Shown here: positions 14,104 to 20,627 of the stretch, piece after piece
How the letters are laid out: each line of letters starts with the position of its first letter
Numbering within the stretch: position 1 is the stretch's first letter
DNA from: a virus
Reading direction: 5' to 3' (one strand)
DNA length: 22,406 nucleotides
Virus record (IMG/VR): IMGVR_UViG_3300037149_000078
Span: 1 to 22,406 of that record
Made by a program: the position numbers and the translations under genes
The notes under the pieces: model-generated
The model's database searches: none
The model's input: only the letters and a program-made list of their open reading frames with translations
What the model was told of the DNA's origin: nothing

Positions 14104-14598
14104 CTATTCAGAAGATTTGGGGTCCACAATCCTCCGCTCGATCGCCGTGAAGTTGTGCTGAATCGGGCCGCCATCAGCGCCAGTCTGCTCTTGGCGGGAA
14201 ACGTCCTGCCACTCAGGAACATGCCGCTCGCCCTTGCGTGAGCGGTTCTTCAAACCAAACACGGTGGCGGTCGCATTGCCATCGCCTGTTTGCGCTAGCG
14301 TGATGTTCTGCCGCTCCCAGAAAAGCACCGCGAGGCCTTCTCCGATCCTTTTGGCGTCAGAAAACTCGGGAAATTTGTCCGCCCAATCGTAGATTGTCTC
14401 GCGCGATATGCGAAAATCACCAGCGCAGGCTGCGAACGACAAGCCCTCTTCACAAAGCTCAATCAAGCGGCTGGGATGAAAGGTGCGGTCATATTTCGAC
14501 GGACGCCCGCCTGCGTGCTTTGGCTTCTCTTCGGCGTAATCGCTGAGATTGGCCTTTGCTTCGCGCGCAGGCAGCGCGTGCTTGTCGCGCGTGGGCAT
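14104..14598 (-). CDS. terminase small subunit
   Basis: A 164-residue protein next to the large subunit. After a charged N-terminus comes GGRPSKYDRTF, then a helix-turn-helix (about residues 43-75, SRLIELCEEGLSFAACAG, ISRETIYDWADKFPEF), the DNA-recognition layout of small terminases. The middle (LAVLFWERQNITLAQTG) would be the oligomerisation helix, and the C-terminal 40 residues would contact the large subunit. It would bind the packaging site and start DNA cutting. It starts three bases past the Ig-like gene. Confidence 0.85.
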   Translation of the reverse strand: MPTRDKHALPAREAKANLSDYAEEKPKHAGGRPSKYDRTFHPSRLIELCEEGLSFAACAGDFRISRETIYDWADKFPEFSDAKRIGEGLAVLFWERQNITLAQTGDGNATATVFGLKNRSRKGERHVPEWQDVSRQEQTGADGGPIQHNFTAIERRIVDPKSSE

Positions 14599-14601
14599 CG
14601 A

Positions 14602-14928
14602 TCAGACCAAGGCGGGGATCTGCGTGATCTGGACCGAGGAAAGAACCTGCGGCGGAGGAACCACGGCGGCGACGGTGATCGAAGCTGTTGCGGTGAAGGT
14701 CTGACCGCCGGCGACAAGCGTCAGCGTGACGACATCGCTGCCCGCGGCCGTGGGGTTGTAGGTGGCTGACTGACCTGTCGACGAGGGAGTCAGGGCCCCC
14801 GTTCCTGGGGTCGAATTGCTCCATGTCGCGGCGCCAGCGACGGGCGGGGCCATGGGGTTTCCGCTCTGATCAAACTCGGAGAACCCGAGGAATACCGGCT
14901 GGTCGACGGTAAGTGAAAACGCTGCCAT
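14602..14928 (-). CDS. Ig-like domain protein at the head of the late operon
   Basis: A 108-residue protein. The ATG at 14928 is preferred because AGGAAAG lies nine bases upstream and because MAAFSLTVDQP resembles the start of related phage proteins I recall; the frame stays open to 15072, giving up to 156 residues. The sequence is a single beta sandwich (GAATWSNSTPGTGALTPSS, SDVVTLTLVAGGQTFTAT) resembling a Big-type Ig-like domain. These are usually exposed on capsids or tails and may bind surface sugars; which it decorates is unknown. First gene after the 320-base non-coding region. Confidence 0.68.
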   Translation of the reverse strand: MAAFSLTVDQPVFLGFSEFDQSGNPMAPPVAGAATWSNSTPGTGALTPSSTGQSATYNPTAAGSDVVTLTLVAGGQTFTATASITVAAVVPPPQVLSSVQITQIPALV

Positions 14929-15249
14929 TTTCGTGATCTTTCCTGCTCGTAGCTGCTTCGATTGGATCAGTTTCCAGGGGCCGGAAGCTCGTCGGCTGTC
15001 CTGCTGTTCGTAGATATAAAACCAGACTACTGGGGTCCGGGGGCGCCAAGGGAACCAGGGGAATGAAGCCATGAGGAGCCTGCGTTCTAACGCGCCCGGC
15101 GCGAGCGTCGGTGAGCCCTAAAACGCAATCGCGTTCGCTTGGGAATTCGTCTGAATTCTATAGGAAAATCCAATGCGGCAGCACCGTGGGGTTGCAAAAT
15201 TACCACACACGGTGTCGATTGGTATTTAAGCCAATAGCACATCAGACGG
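14929..15249. promoter_or_regulatory. structured non-coding region at the early/late boundary
   Basis: About 320 bases without a convincing gene. On the minus strand, in transcription order, it holds ATTGG-N8-CCAAT, a stem with CACCGTG / CACGGTG arms around 19 bases, a TATAGA-like element near two GAATTC copies four bases apart, and GC-rich sequence. No clear -35/-10 pair was found. Its position just after the NusG-like gene and before all late genes suggests the late promoter and leader, possibly the loading site of that factor; this is inference. Confidence 0.4.
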
Positions 15250-15960
15250 CTAACTGTCAATGTGCTCAAGATCGCGCGCGTCGACTTCAGTGGGGGTTTT
15301 TCCCCCGAACAACTCGACGGCGATTTTCACGCGCCCGGAAGCGTTTATTTCCTCAATGATCGCGGCGAATTGATCGAACGGACCCCCCTTCACGCGAACT
15401 GAATCGCCGCGTTTGAGAGGCTTCTGGTGAGGCGCCCATCTCGCGCTCTTGACATCGAAGTCGAATTTACCTTTCACTTCCGCAAGATTGATCTTGTCTA
15501 TTTCGGCCTCGACGAGCTTATGCTTTGGGGGTCTGAGCACATCGATCACCCTATCGCAATCGAATCGATCGAGCTCTCGGCTCGTCTCGCCGACGAACAG
15601 ATAGCGGCCGAACACGGGAACAATGTACGTGCGGCGAACGCGCTTGCCCGCGACACTTCGAGCTCGGAACGCAACAAATCGCTTCAACGGCAAATAGACC
15701 AGAAATCCGATCCTGCTCAGCACCTCCGCGACCCCATGCTCATCCCCGGAACGGACGCAGGCCACTACCCAGCGAACTCCTCGGGCATCAATCCGCTTGG
15801 GCGTGTAGGTTTCCTTGCGCTCCTTGACAGCCTTGGCTAACTCGCTGAGGGCGAGCCGGGATAACGGACGTGGCCCTCGAGAAGGCGCGTAGCGTGTCAC
15901 GCCTTCAGCTTGGCCCTCGCTCTTCCGTTTGAGAGTTTCGATCTCAGTTGTGCGTGACAT
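15250..15960 (-). CDS. phage NusG-like transcription (anti)termination factor
   Basis: A 236-residue protein with NusG architecture. A basic N-terminal extension (1-60) is followed by an NGN domain (about 63-145: VRWVVACVRSGDEHGVAEVL, GFLVYLPLKR, VPVFGRYLFVG) and a KOW domain (about 182-233: LKRGDSVRVKGGPFDQFAAI, VELFGGKTPTEV). NGN domains bind the clamp of RNA polymerase and make it processive; specialised paralogues such as RfaH act on selected operons. Host NusG is about 180 residues, so the extension is extra. Standing at the end of the early operon and just before the late leader, it probably lets polymerase run the 15-kb late operon, including past the internal hairpins. That target is inference. 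Confidence 0.85.
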   Translation of the reverse strand: MSRTTEIETLKRKSEGQAEGVTRYAPSRGPRPLSRLALSELAKAVKERKETYTPKRIDARGVRWVVACVRSGDEHGVAEVLSRIGFLVYLPLKRFVAFRARSVAGKRVRRTYIVPVFGRYLFVGETSRELDRFDCDRVIDVLRPPKHKLVEAEIDKINLAEVKGKFDFDVKSARWAPHQKPLKRGDSVRVKGGPFDQFAAIIEEINASGRVKIAVELFGGKTPTEVDARDLEHIDS

Positions 15961-16050
15961 TTGTTGGCTTCCCTAAGTGAACCACACTCACGCGCCGCAA
16001 CTTTCGACCTACCCAGATTGTACGCATGGAACCGCGATAGAAAAGGAGAG

Positions 16051-16548
16051 TCACGGAGGTTGGGCTTTGAACGCAGCTGGAGACAAGGGAGCTGGAGGGT
16101 CGTTCACGTAATTTCTCGGAGGACCCTTGTCCCTATCAATGGCAGATGAAGTAGAACTACTATGAATATGACTAGCATTGCCTTCGCCTAATAAACGCAT
16201 ATGCGTTTTATGTCCGTTCGCATGTCTAGGATTTTTCTTATCTTTCCATCGCTTATTCGCTGACAGCATAGCTTTTGTGCTCTTTATTTCCGCACTTTCG
16301 CGCTCTTTTTCGATCCGCTTGTGCCGCCACTTTGGTCCAAATAACGAAAAGAGCGTACTGCGAACGCACATCCATTCGCTTTGCGACATTCTGGCTATCC
16401 GGGCGAGCTGTTCGTCGTCGTCCGGCAGGGATCCGTTAGTCCAATAATCCATAATCAAAAGGAGGTATGCGCCATGCTCCACTGTGGACAGTCGCATTGT
16501 GTCCCGAAGATAGTCCCCAACATACAACCGCATATAAGGGATGCTCAT
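16051..16548 (-). CDS. DUF1376 domain protein, putative replication accessory
   Basis: A 165-residue protein from the ATG at 16548, chosen because it overlaps the previous stop as ATGA. Residues 4-60 carry the DUF1376 signature: YMRLYVGDYLRDTMRLSTVE, HGAYLLLIMDYWTNGSLPDD, then DEQLARIARMS. The second half is Lys/His/Ser-rich and unstructured. DUF1376 proteins are common in early regions of temperate phages beside replication genes and resemble the N-terminal winged-helix part of replisome organisers; no helicase or primase motif is present. The stretch is AT-rich (row 16201-16260 is about 40% GC), unlike neighbours. Confidence 0.8.
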   Translation of the reverse strand: MSIPYMRLYVGDYLRDTMRLSTVEHGAYLLLIMDYWTNGSLPDDDEQLARIARMSQSEWMCVRSTLFSLFGPKWRHKRIEKERESAEIKSTKAMLSANKRWKDKKNPRHANGHKTHMRLLGEGNASHIHSSSTSSAIDRDKGPPRNYVNDPPAPLSPAAFKAQPP

Positions 16549-16991
16549 TGGGCGGCCCGCATGGCGTCGATCCAGTCGAACACCTCCCGGGCGCAGAACT
16601 CTGAATCGTTCCATATCTCACTGCCCGTAAAACGAAAGACATCGAGGCCATCCGTTTGCAGTTCTCTGTCCCGTGACCGATCAGCGGCTGCTTGTTCTTT
16701 CGTGCGGTCATGCCAATCGTGACCATCGCATTCCACAACCAGCCATTTGATGCTATCCAAAACTCTCAGGCCCAACAGAAAATCCAATCTATAGCGTCCT
16801 ACTTTCGCTTGAAGAGTCATTCCGATCGATATTTTATTCTGCCCGAGCAATTCTTTTTTTATATCAAGACGGTTAGCGCACATCATAATTTGTTCTCTAC
16901 GCGTGCGGAGCAACGCCCTCACCAACGCGTTCTCGATTGGACTCTCGCACGTTTCAGAAATGTGCTTGTCAACGAGCTCTTGATCGCTCAC
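16545..16991 (-). CDS. DUF559 / Vsr-like PD-(D/E)xK nuclease-type protein
   Basis: A 148-residue protein with a GTG start that overlaps the previous stop (GTGA). An early CESPIENALVRAL helix (E20) is followed by RYRLDFLL (D70), WLVVECDGHDWH (E87, D89, H91) and RDRELQTDGLDVFRFTGSEIW. This is the DUF559/Vsr-like layout of a small restriction-endonuclease fold. The active-site lysine is not obvious; His may take its place as in Vsr-type enzymes. It could process recombination or repair intermediates or restrict competing DNA. It sits in an AT-richer patch with the DUF1376 gene. Confidence 0.72.
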   Translation of the reverse strand: MSDQELVDKHISETCESPIENALVRALLRTRREQIMMCANRLDIKKELLGQNKISIGMTLQAKVGRYRLDFLLGLRVLDSIKWLVVECDGHDWHDRTKEQAAADRSRDRELQTDGLDVFRFTGSEIWNDSEFCAREVFDWIDAMRAAQ

Positions 16992-17461
16992 TGCGCCTTC
17001 TCCGCTCTCTTGCGAAACGTTCCCATGACGGTCAGCGCCTCGATAAGCGCGTTGGCTCGCTCAATTTCTCCGCGAGCGCGCGCAGGACTGATTCGCCGCG
17101 CTAGCTCTTTCTCGGCGCGCTTAAGGGGAGCGAGCGATCGTAATCCTTCACTCGCTCCCCCCAGCTTTCGGCTAGAGAACTGAGCCGAGCGCTTGCCGGA
17201 GAGGGCAAAGGTGACTCCGGCGCGGCTACCGATCACCAAGTCCGCAGCAGCCGCTCTTGACGGCCGACTTGCTTCGACCGCCAACACGCCAGCCCATTGG
17301 GCCGACAGTGTTCCTACGGCACGCTTGGCGACGCCTCGCGCAAATCGTGCATCGATCTTGTATTTGCCCGGATGGGCGTCCGACGTGTTGAGCACGGCCC
17401 CGCATATGATGCGCAGAACTTTTTCCTCACGTGGAGAGGCTCGCTTCCATAGCGTGCTCAC
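16988..17461 (-). CDS. hypothetical early protein
   Basis: A 157-residue basic protein. The GTG at 17461 is preferred because it forms a GTGA overlap with the stop of the 42-residue gene, as other links of this operon do. The alternative ATG at 17620 would overlap the methyltransferase by 38 bases and read poorer codons. It is rich in Ala and Arg (FARGVAKRAVGTLSAQWAGV, ELARRISPARARGEIERANA), mostly helical. A 10-bp perfect inverted repeat (17125-17134 / 17151-17160) lies inside. No family recognised. Confidence 0.55.
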   Translation of the reverse strand: MSTLWKRASPREEKVLRIICGAVLNTSDAHPGKYKIDARFARGVAKRAVGTLSAQWAGVLAVEASRPSRAAAADLVIGSRAGVTFALSGKRSAQFSSRKLGGASEGLRSLAPLKRAEKELARRISPARARGEIERANALIEALTVMGTFRKRAEKAQ

Positions 17462-17586
17462 CGCGCCTTCTCCGCTGGCTCGCGCTTGCCCAGCGCTGAC
17501 ACGCAAGGGGGATTGCTGACAAAGGGCCAGCGGGCGCGGTTGGGCTTCTGTGGGGACTTTGGATCTGGGGTGGGCTTTTGGGTCAT
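17458..17586 (-). CDS. 42-residue hypothetical protein hidden by a longer frame
   Basis: Short gene with ATG overlapping the methyltransferase stop (ATGA) and stop overlapping the next start (GTGA). Its codons end in G or C far more often than the competing frame's. The product is Pro/Lys-rich (MTQKPTPDPKSPQKPNRARW) followed by a GKREPAEKAR tail, probably disordered. Function unknown. The reasoning is structural; it may only be a spacer peptide that couples translation. Confidence 0.45.
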   Translation of the reverse strand: MTQKPTPDPKSPQKPNRARWPFVSNPPCVSALGKREPAEKAR

Positions 17587-18242
17587 GCGGCGTCGCTTGG
17601 ATAGTCGCTGTCGCGCTCAAGGCGCTTGCGGCAGGGCCGGATCCAATGAAATTCCGTCGTTCCAGTCGTCGCGACTCCGAGTTCTCGAAGCTCGAATTGT
17701 TTTCGCCAAACCAACCAGCAATAGGCGGTGGCCGTCGATCCCTTGCGGTCGAGCCGACCCTTAAACATCGGCACGCGCTCTACGAATTGGAGAATGTCGC
17801 TCGGAGGCAGATGCGAGAAAAGCTCGACATACCGCTCGGCGCTTTCGAGGAACGCTGTTCTGACAAGCAGCGCCACGCCGACGCGCGCCCGCTGAAGCGC
17901 TGTCGTCGCAAACGCTTGTCCAAGGCGAAATGGCGGATTTGTGACTATCCAGTCGAACATCGGAGCGTTCGGCCACGGCAACAGGAAGTCGACGAGCCCG
18001 TCTGCTGCCCCATGCTGCTGAACGTCAGTGGAGCGCACGATCGCAAAGTACTCAGCCAGCGGGCGCGCCATGTCACCAAAGCCGCAGGCGCACTCCCACA
18101 CAGTGCTCTCGCGCTCAATGCCTCGCTGCCTTAACCATTCGCACAGCGCTCTCGTGGCCCAAGGCGGAGTCGGAAACAGATCAAGGCTATCATGCGCCTC
18201 ATGGCGCTGCGACATGACGGCGTGCGACGTGTTCTGCGTCAT
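17583..18242 (-). CDS. phage SAM-dependent DNA methyltransferase (NPPF type)
   Basis: A 219-residue protein from the ATG at 18242, chosen for its ATGA overlap with the VRR-NUC gene; a further ATG at 18269 is possible. It has DLFPTPPWATRALCEWL, motif I ECACGFGDMA (SAM binding), motif IV TNPPF (catalytic, amino-methyltransferase type, adenine N6 or cytosine N4) and a conserved TATAYCWLVWRK end. Small stand-alone methyltransferases like this are common in temperate phages, where they may protect phage DNA or alter gene expression. No partner restriction enzyme of the same specificity is recognisable, although two nuclease folds are encoded nearby. Confidence 0.82.
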   Translation of the reverse strand: MTQNTSHAVMSQRHEAHDSLDLFPTPPWATRALCEWLRQRGIERESTVWECACGFGDMARPLAEYFAIVRSTDVQQHGAADGLVDFLLPWPNAPMFDWIVTNPPFRLGQAFATTALQRARVGVALLVRTAFLESAERYVELFSHLPPSDILQFVERVPMFKGRLDRKGSTATAYCWLVWRKQFELRELGVATTGTTEFHWIRPCRKRLERDSDYPSDAA

Positions 18243-18577
18243 CCCGCTGCCCTTCGAACTAGACCCCATCGCTCAAGGACCGCGATCGGTTCATCCCTGC
18301 CGTGGCTGATAGCCCAGGGAACGCCCCACCTTTCGCAGATGCCCAGAATGTGAAGCTGGGCCTTCGATGGCGCGCCGGTGAGCGTCTTTAGCTCGATGAA
18401 GCCGACGCCTTGAGGGCCGATGCAAAGAAGATCCGGGAGGCCCTTGGTGAGGCCCGCCTGCCCCGCAGCCCGCATATTGGGGATCGTGGCCAAGAGCGTC
18501 CCCGGAACGCCCAGCGCGGTCCAGTGGGCTAATACAGCCGAATGAATGGCCTTCTCGGATAGCGCCCCCACTTTCAT
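18239..18577 (-). CDS. VRR-NUC domain nuclease
   Basis: A 112-residue protein that is almost entirely one VRR-NUC domain, of the PD-(D/E)xK fold. Residues are E8 in the first helix, then GLTKGLPDLLCI (D49), GFIELKT (E62, K64), and PSKAQLHILGICERWG (Q74) closing the fold. Such stand-alone nucleases resemble Holliday-junction or structure-specific nucleases and occur in phage replication modules. It would act on branched or flapped DNA. Start and stop both overlap neighbours by four bases. Confidence 0.87.
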   Translation of the reverse strand: MKVGALSEKAIHSAVLAHWTALGVPGTLLATIPNMRAAGQAGLTKGLPDLLCIGPQGVGFIELKTLTGAPSKAQLHILGICERWGVPWAISHGRDEPIAVLERWGLVRRAAG

Positions 18578-19200
18578 CCCGCCAGCGCTTCCTTGATCGC
18601 CTCGACATCGGCGCGCAGCGCGTCGTCCGTGAGGAGAAGCGCTTCGATTTTGCGGATGCCGTGCAAAATCGTGGTATGATCTCTATTCCCTATCCTTCGC
18701 CCGATTTCGGGAAGAGAGCGAACGGTAAGCGTCTTGGCTAAATACATCGCGATGTGACGTGGCATGCACGCTCCGGCTGTTCGCCGCGAGCCGATTATAT
18801 CGCCGAAGCTGACTTGGAAATGAGCGGCAGATGCTTCGATAATTTTATCAATTCTGCGATAGGCACTAGCCAAAGAGACCGACTCGCGCACTTCATCCAT
18901 AACGCGATCGAGAAGTTCGTCTTGCTTATTGATCCGGATCTCTTGTGACTTGACGGTCGCCCGCAAAAACTCAACCTCGGCAGTCAACCCCGCAATAATC
19001 GCCTCGATCCTGTCTGGAAGGGAATTGGAAGGTGCCAAGCGCTGCGGCGAAGCAACAATGACGGCGCTCACGTATCTCGCTCTGCGCTCCTGGGCTCTCC
19101 GCTGCATTTCCTCGAGCGTGCGCGGGCCGCCAGGGTCCAGCACTGCGGCGGGGATCGAGGGCGATGCGCGGCCCATCGTGAGCGATGAGGGACCGTTCAT
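18574..19200 (-). CDS. DnaA domain IV-type DNA-binding protein
   Basis: A 208-residue protein. Residues about 117-190 are a DnaA C-terminal domain: an IDKIIEASAAHFQVSFGDII helix, GSRRTAGACMPRHIAMYLAK, LPEIGRRIGNRDHTTILHGI. The last includes the RDHTT signature that contacts DnaA boxes. The AAA+ ATPase is missing. Residues 62-105 form a coiled coil that may make a dimer. Host DnaA is about 450-500 residues, so this is not a fragment but a separate design. It may mark a phage origin, compete with host DnaA, or act as a regulator. It opens the replication part of the operon by an ATGA overlap. Confidence 0.85.
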   Translation of the reverse strand: MNGPSSLTMGRASPSIPAAVLDPGGPRTLEEMQRRAQERRARYVSAVIVASPQRLAPSNSLPDRIEAIIAGLTAEVEFLRATVKSQEIRINKQDELLDRVMDEVRESVSLASAYRRIDKIIEASAAHFQVSFGDIIGSRRTAGACMPRHIAMYLAKTLTVRSLPEIGRRIGNRDHTTILHGIRKIEALLLTDDALRADVEAIKEALAG

Positions 19201-19496
19201 GCGACCCTCTCGGGCATGCGCAGTGGAGCATCAGGATTCGCGGGCTGGCGGATGAGAGCGGAAAGGTGTTCTAGCTCAGCGTCGCCGTCGAGAGGGCGGA
19301 AGGCGTTCGAAAGGAAAAATTGAGCCGGATCTGCCCATTCCTGCAGGGTAAAAAACAGGGCATCCCACCGTTCGCAGACGTCCGTCACCGTCCATATGCT
19401 GCCTTTCGCCGGGCCGGTATCGAGAGCGCCGCCCGGCAACGTCCAAGGCCCCGCAAAGATGCACACGACCTTCATCCCTGGGCCGACTGCGGTCAT
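19197..19496 (-). CDS. hypothetical early protein
   Basis: A 99-residue protein with AGGAGGG about eight bases before the ATG. The first half looks like a small beta barrel (MKVVCIFAGPWTL, KGSIWTVTDVCERWDALFFT, FRPLDGDAELEHLSALIR). Proteins with a GSIWTV element and a PLD-type ending are frequent in alphaproteobacterial prophages (recalled) and have no assigned role. It overlaps the DnaA-like gene by four bases. Confidence 0.68.
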   Translation of the reverse strand: MTAVGPGMKVVCIFAGPWTLPGGALDTGPAKGSIWTVTDVCERWDALFFTLQEWADPAQFFLSNAFRPLDGDAELEHLSALIRQPANPDAPLRMPERVA

Positions 19497-19499
19497 GGC

Positions 19500-19856
19500 T
19501 TATTCCCTCCTGAGCGCTTTCCGCGCCTCTTCCAGCGAAGCTTCAGCTCTTCTAACGTCAGGGTCGCTAGTGCCGTACATAGTTTTCGCAAGCTGGAGTT
19601 CGTGGGTAAGGCTTGCGATCCGTTGTTCGATTTTTCTGACGAGGAGCGCACGTAGCTTGCCCTCAATTCGATCCACAAATTTCAGTCGGCCGCGTTCAAG
19701 GTTTTCGAGGCTGCCGGGCGCCACGCCAGCCTGCTTGGCGACGATAGAGCGCGCCTCCGTCCACTTGACGCCGCGCCCCACTCTCTCTTCGGCGATTAAC
19801 CGCCTCGCAATGGCAACTGCTGTCATGGCGAAAACATCCCCTACACTTGGACGCAT
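19500..19856 (-). CDS. putative DNA-binding early protein
   Basis: A 118-residue basic helical protein; GGAG lies eight bases before the ATG at 19856. Residues about 32-60 (TEARSIVAKQAGVAPGSLEN, LERGRLKFVDRIEGKL) look like an XRE-type helix-turn-helix. Residues 70-118 are a probable coiled coil. A phage regulator or nucleoid-type protein is likely. The 118 bases upstream hold no gene that I can support. Confidence 0.62.
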   Translation of the reverse strand: MRPSVGDVFAMTAVAIARRLIAEERVGRGVKWTEARSIVAKQAGVAPGSLENLERGRLKFVDRIEGKLRALLVRKIEQRIASLTHELQLAKTMYGTSDPDVRRAEASLEEARKALRRE

Positions 19857-19974
19857 TGTCCGTTCTCCGCGTGCTCTGTTGCTTCACGGAAGGACGGATT
19901 ACCTCTTGAGATTCGAACCGCTATCGATCATCGCCATGCGCGTATTTGCTGAAATGGGCGCGCCAACGCCCGCT

Positions 19975-20115
19975 TCAGCCGACAGAAAGCCAGGAAAAGA
20001 CAAAGGCGCTTATCGCGCCGACGACCAGCGCCGCCATGGCGCAAAGCAGGACCAGCGCGACCAGAGCGATCACGTCAGCCGACGCCATGTCCAGCTCGTC
20101 TTCAGGTCTGCTCAT
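19975..20115 (-). CDS. 46-residue membrane protein
   Basis: Starts at the ATG at 20115, overlapping the previous gene by 14 bases, with AGAAGG and GAGGG upstream. After MSRPEDELDMASAD comes one long hydrophobic stretch (VIALVALVLLCAMAALVVGA and on to about residue 43), a single or tight double membrane segment. Small early membrane proteins can act in superinfection exclusion or host membrane control; nothing here shows which. A longer reading of the same frame would pass through unlikely coding sequence. Confidence 0.55.
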   Translation of the reverse strand: MSRPEDELDMASADVIALVALVLLCAMAALVVGAISAFVFSWLSVG

Positions 20116-20350
20116 CGCCCTCAAACCTTCTGGGATCAGTGGGCCGATAGGCGGGATTGAAGTGGGATCGTTTGTATTTTGGGTAATCCCAGCCAATCCC
20201 AGCGTTGGACTCGACGAGATAGAGTTGCCGTTTCTCTTCCGCCGTGAGTTTGCGCCGCTTCTTAAGTTTGGAGCGCGCCGCCTGGGTCCGTGGGGCGGAA
20301 GCGGCGCGCTCCGTTGCGCGACGGCAGGGAGTTGCGTCACGCAAATTCAT
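20102..20350 (-). CDS. hypothetical basic protein
   Basis: An 82-residue protein whose ATG overlaps the Cro-like stop (ATGA). The first half is Arg/Ala/Lys-rich; the second has LTAEEKRQLYLVESNAGIGW, then DYPKYKRSHFNPAYRPTDPR. No cysteines and no membrane part. Function unknown. The coupling suggests it is made together with the Cro-like protein at first expression from the leftward promoter. Confidence 0.58.
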   Translation of the reverse strand: MNLRDATPCRRATERAASAPRTQAARSKLKKRRKLTAEEKRQLYLVESNAGIGWDYPKYKRSHFNPAYRPTDPRRFEGDEQT

Positions 20351-20541
20351 GCGGCGATCTCATCGTCGCTTCGCCGAGCAAAATCAGCGAATGACAGCGA
20401 GCCGGGGCGCGCCTGAACAAACCTGATTTGCCAAGCAGAAGGGATGCCGCGGGCTTTCCATTTCTTGCGGGTCGCCATCGGAACGCCCTCGTTTTCCGCG
20501 AGTTCGTCGATGAGCGCCCATTTGGCCGGATCAAACTTCAT
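20347..20541 (-). CDS. Cro-like helix-turn-helix regulator
   Basis: A 64-residue protein, first gene of the leftward operon. A helix ALIDELAENEGVP is followed by TRKKWKARGIPSAWQIRFVQ, which looks like a recognition helix of Cro/YdaS-type small regulators. Its ATG lies seven bases past the -10 of its promoter with no Shine-Dalgarno site, so the mRNA is probably leaderless. By position it would oppose the repressor by binding the same operators; that is inference. Confidence 0.68.
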   Translation of the reverse strand: MKFDPAKWALIDELAENEGVPMATRKKWKARGIPSAWQIRFVQARPGSLSFADFARRSDDEIAA

Positions 20542-20548
20542 GCGCCGA

Positions 20549-20577
20549 GACTAAGAGACAATCCGTCCCCTTGTCAA
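20549..20577 (-). promoter_or_regulatory. leftward early promoter with internal operator
   Basis: A perfect -35 TTGACA (20572-20577) and -10 TTAGTC (20549-20554) are spaced by 17 bases on the minus strand. The spacer contains GACGGATTGTC. Transcription would start at or one base before the ATG at 20541. The geometry copies the rightward promoter. Confidence 0.78.
20557..20567 (-). promoter_or_regulatory. repressor operator copy, GACNNATTGTC (left promoter)
   Basis: GACGGATTGTC lies four bases past the -35 and two before the -10, exactly as in the rightward promoter. It has GAC/GTC half-sites. A weaker half-match (GACAAAAAGGC, 20580-20590) lies upstream of the -35. Confidence 0.68.
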
Positions 20578-20627
20578 GAGCCTTTTTGTCCCTTTAGGCG
20601 ATTGGCGTCATAGGCGACAATGCGCCA

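Noticed and set aside
14929-15072. 48-residue N-terminal extension of the Ig-like protein
   Set aside because: No binding site before the ATG at 15072, whereas the ATG at 14928 has AGGAAAG at good distance. Not fully excluded.
15087-15269. 60-residue minus-strand frame downstream of the NusG-like gene
   Set aside because: Arg-rich tail, overlap with the NusG-like C-terminus and no binding site; the region looks non-coding.
19880-19974. GGTTCGAATC on the minus strand, resembling a tRNA T arm, and a 12-codon frame beside it
   Set aside because: No acceptor, anticodon or D arm around it, and the tiny frame has no support.
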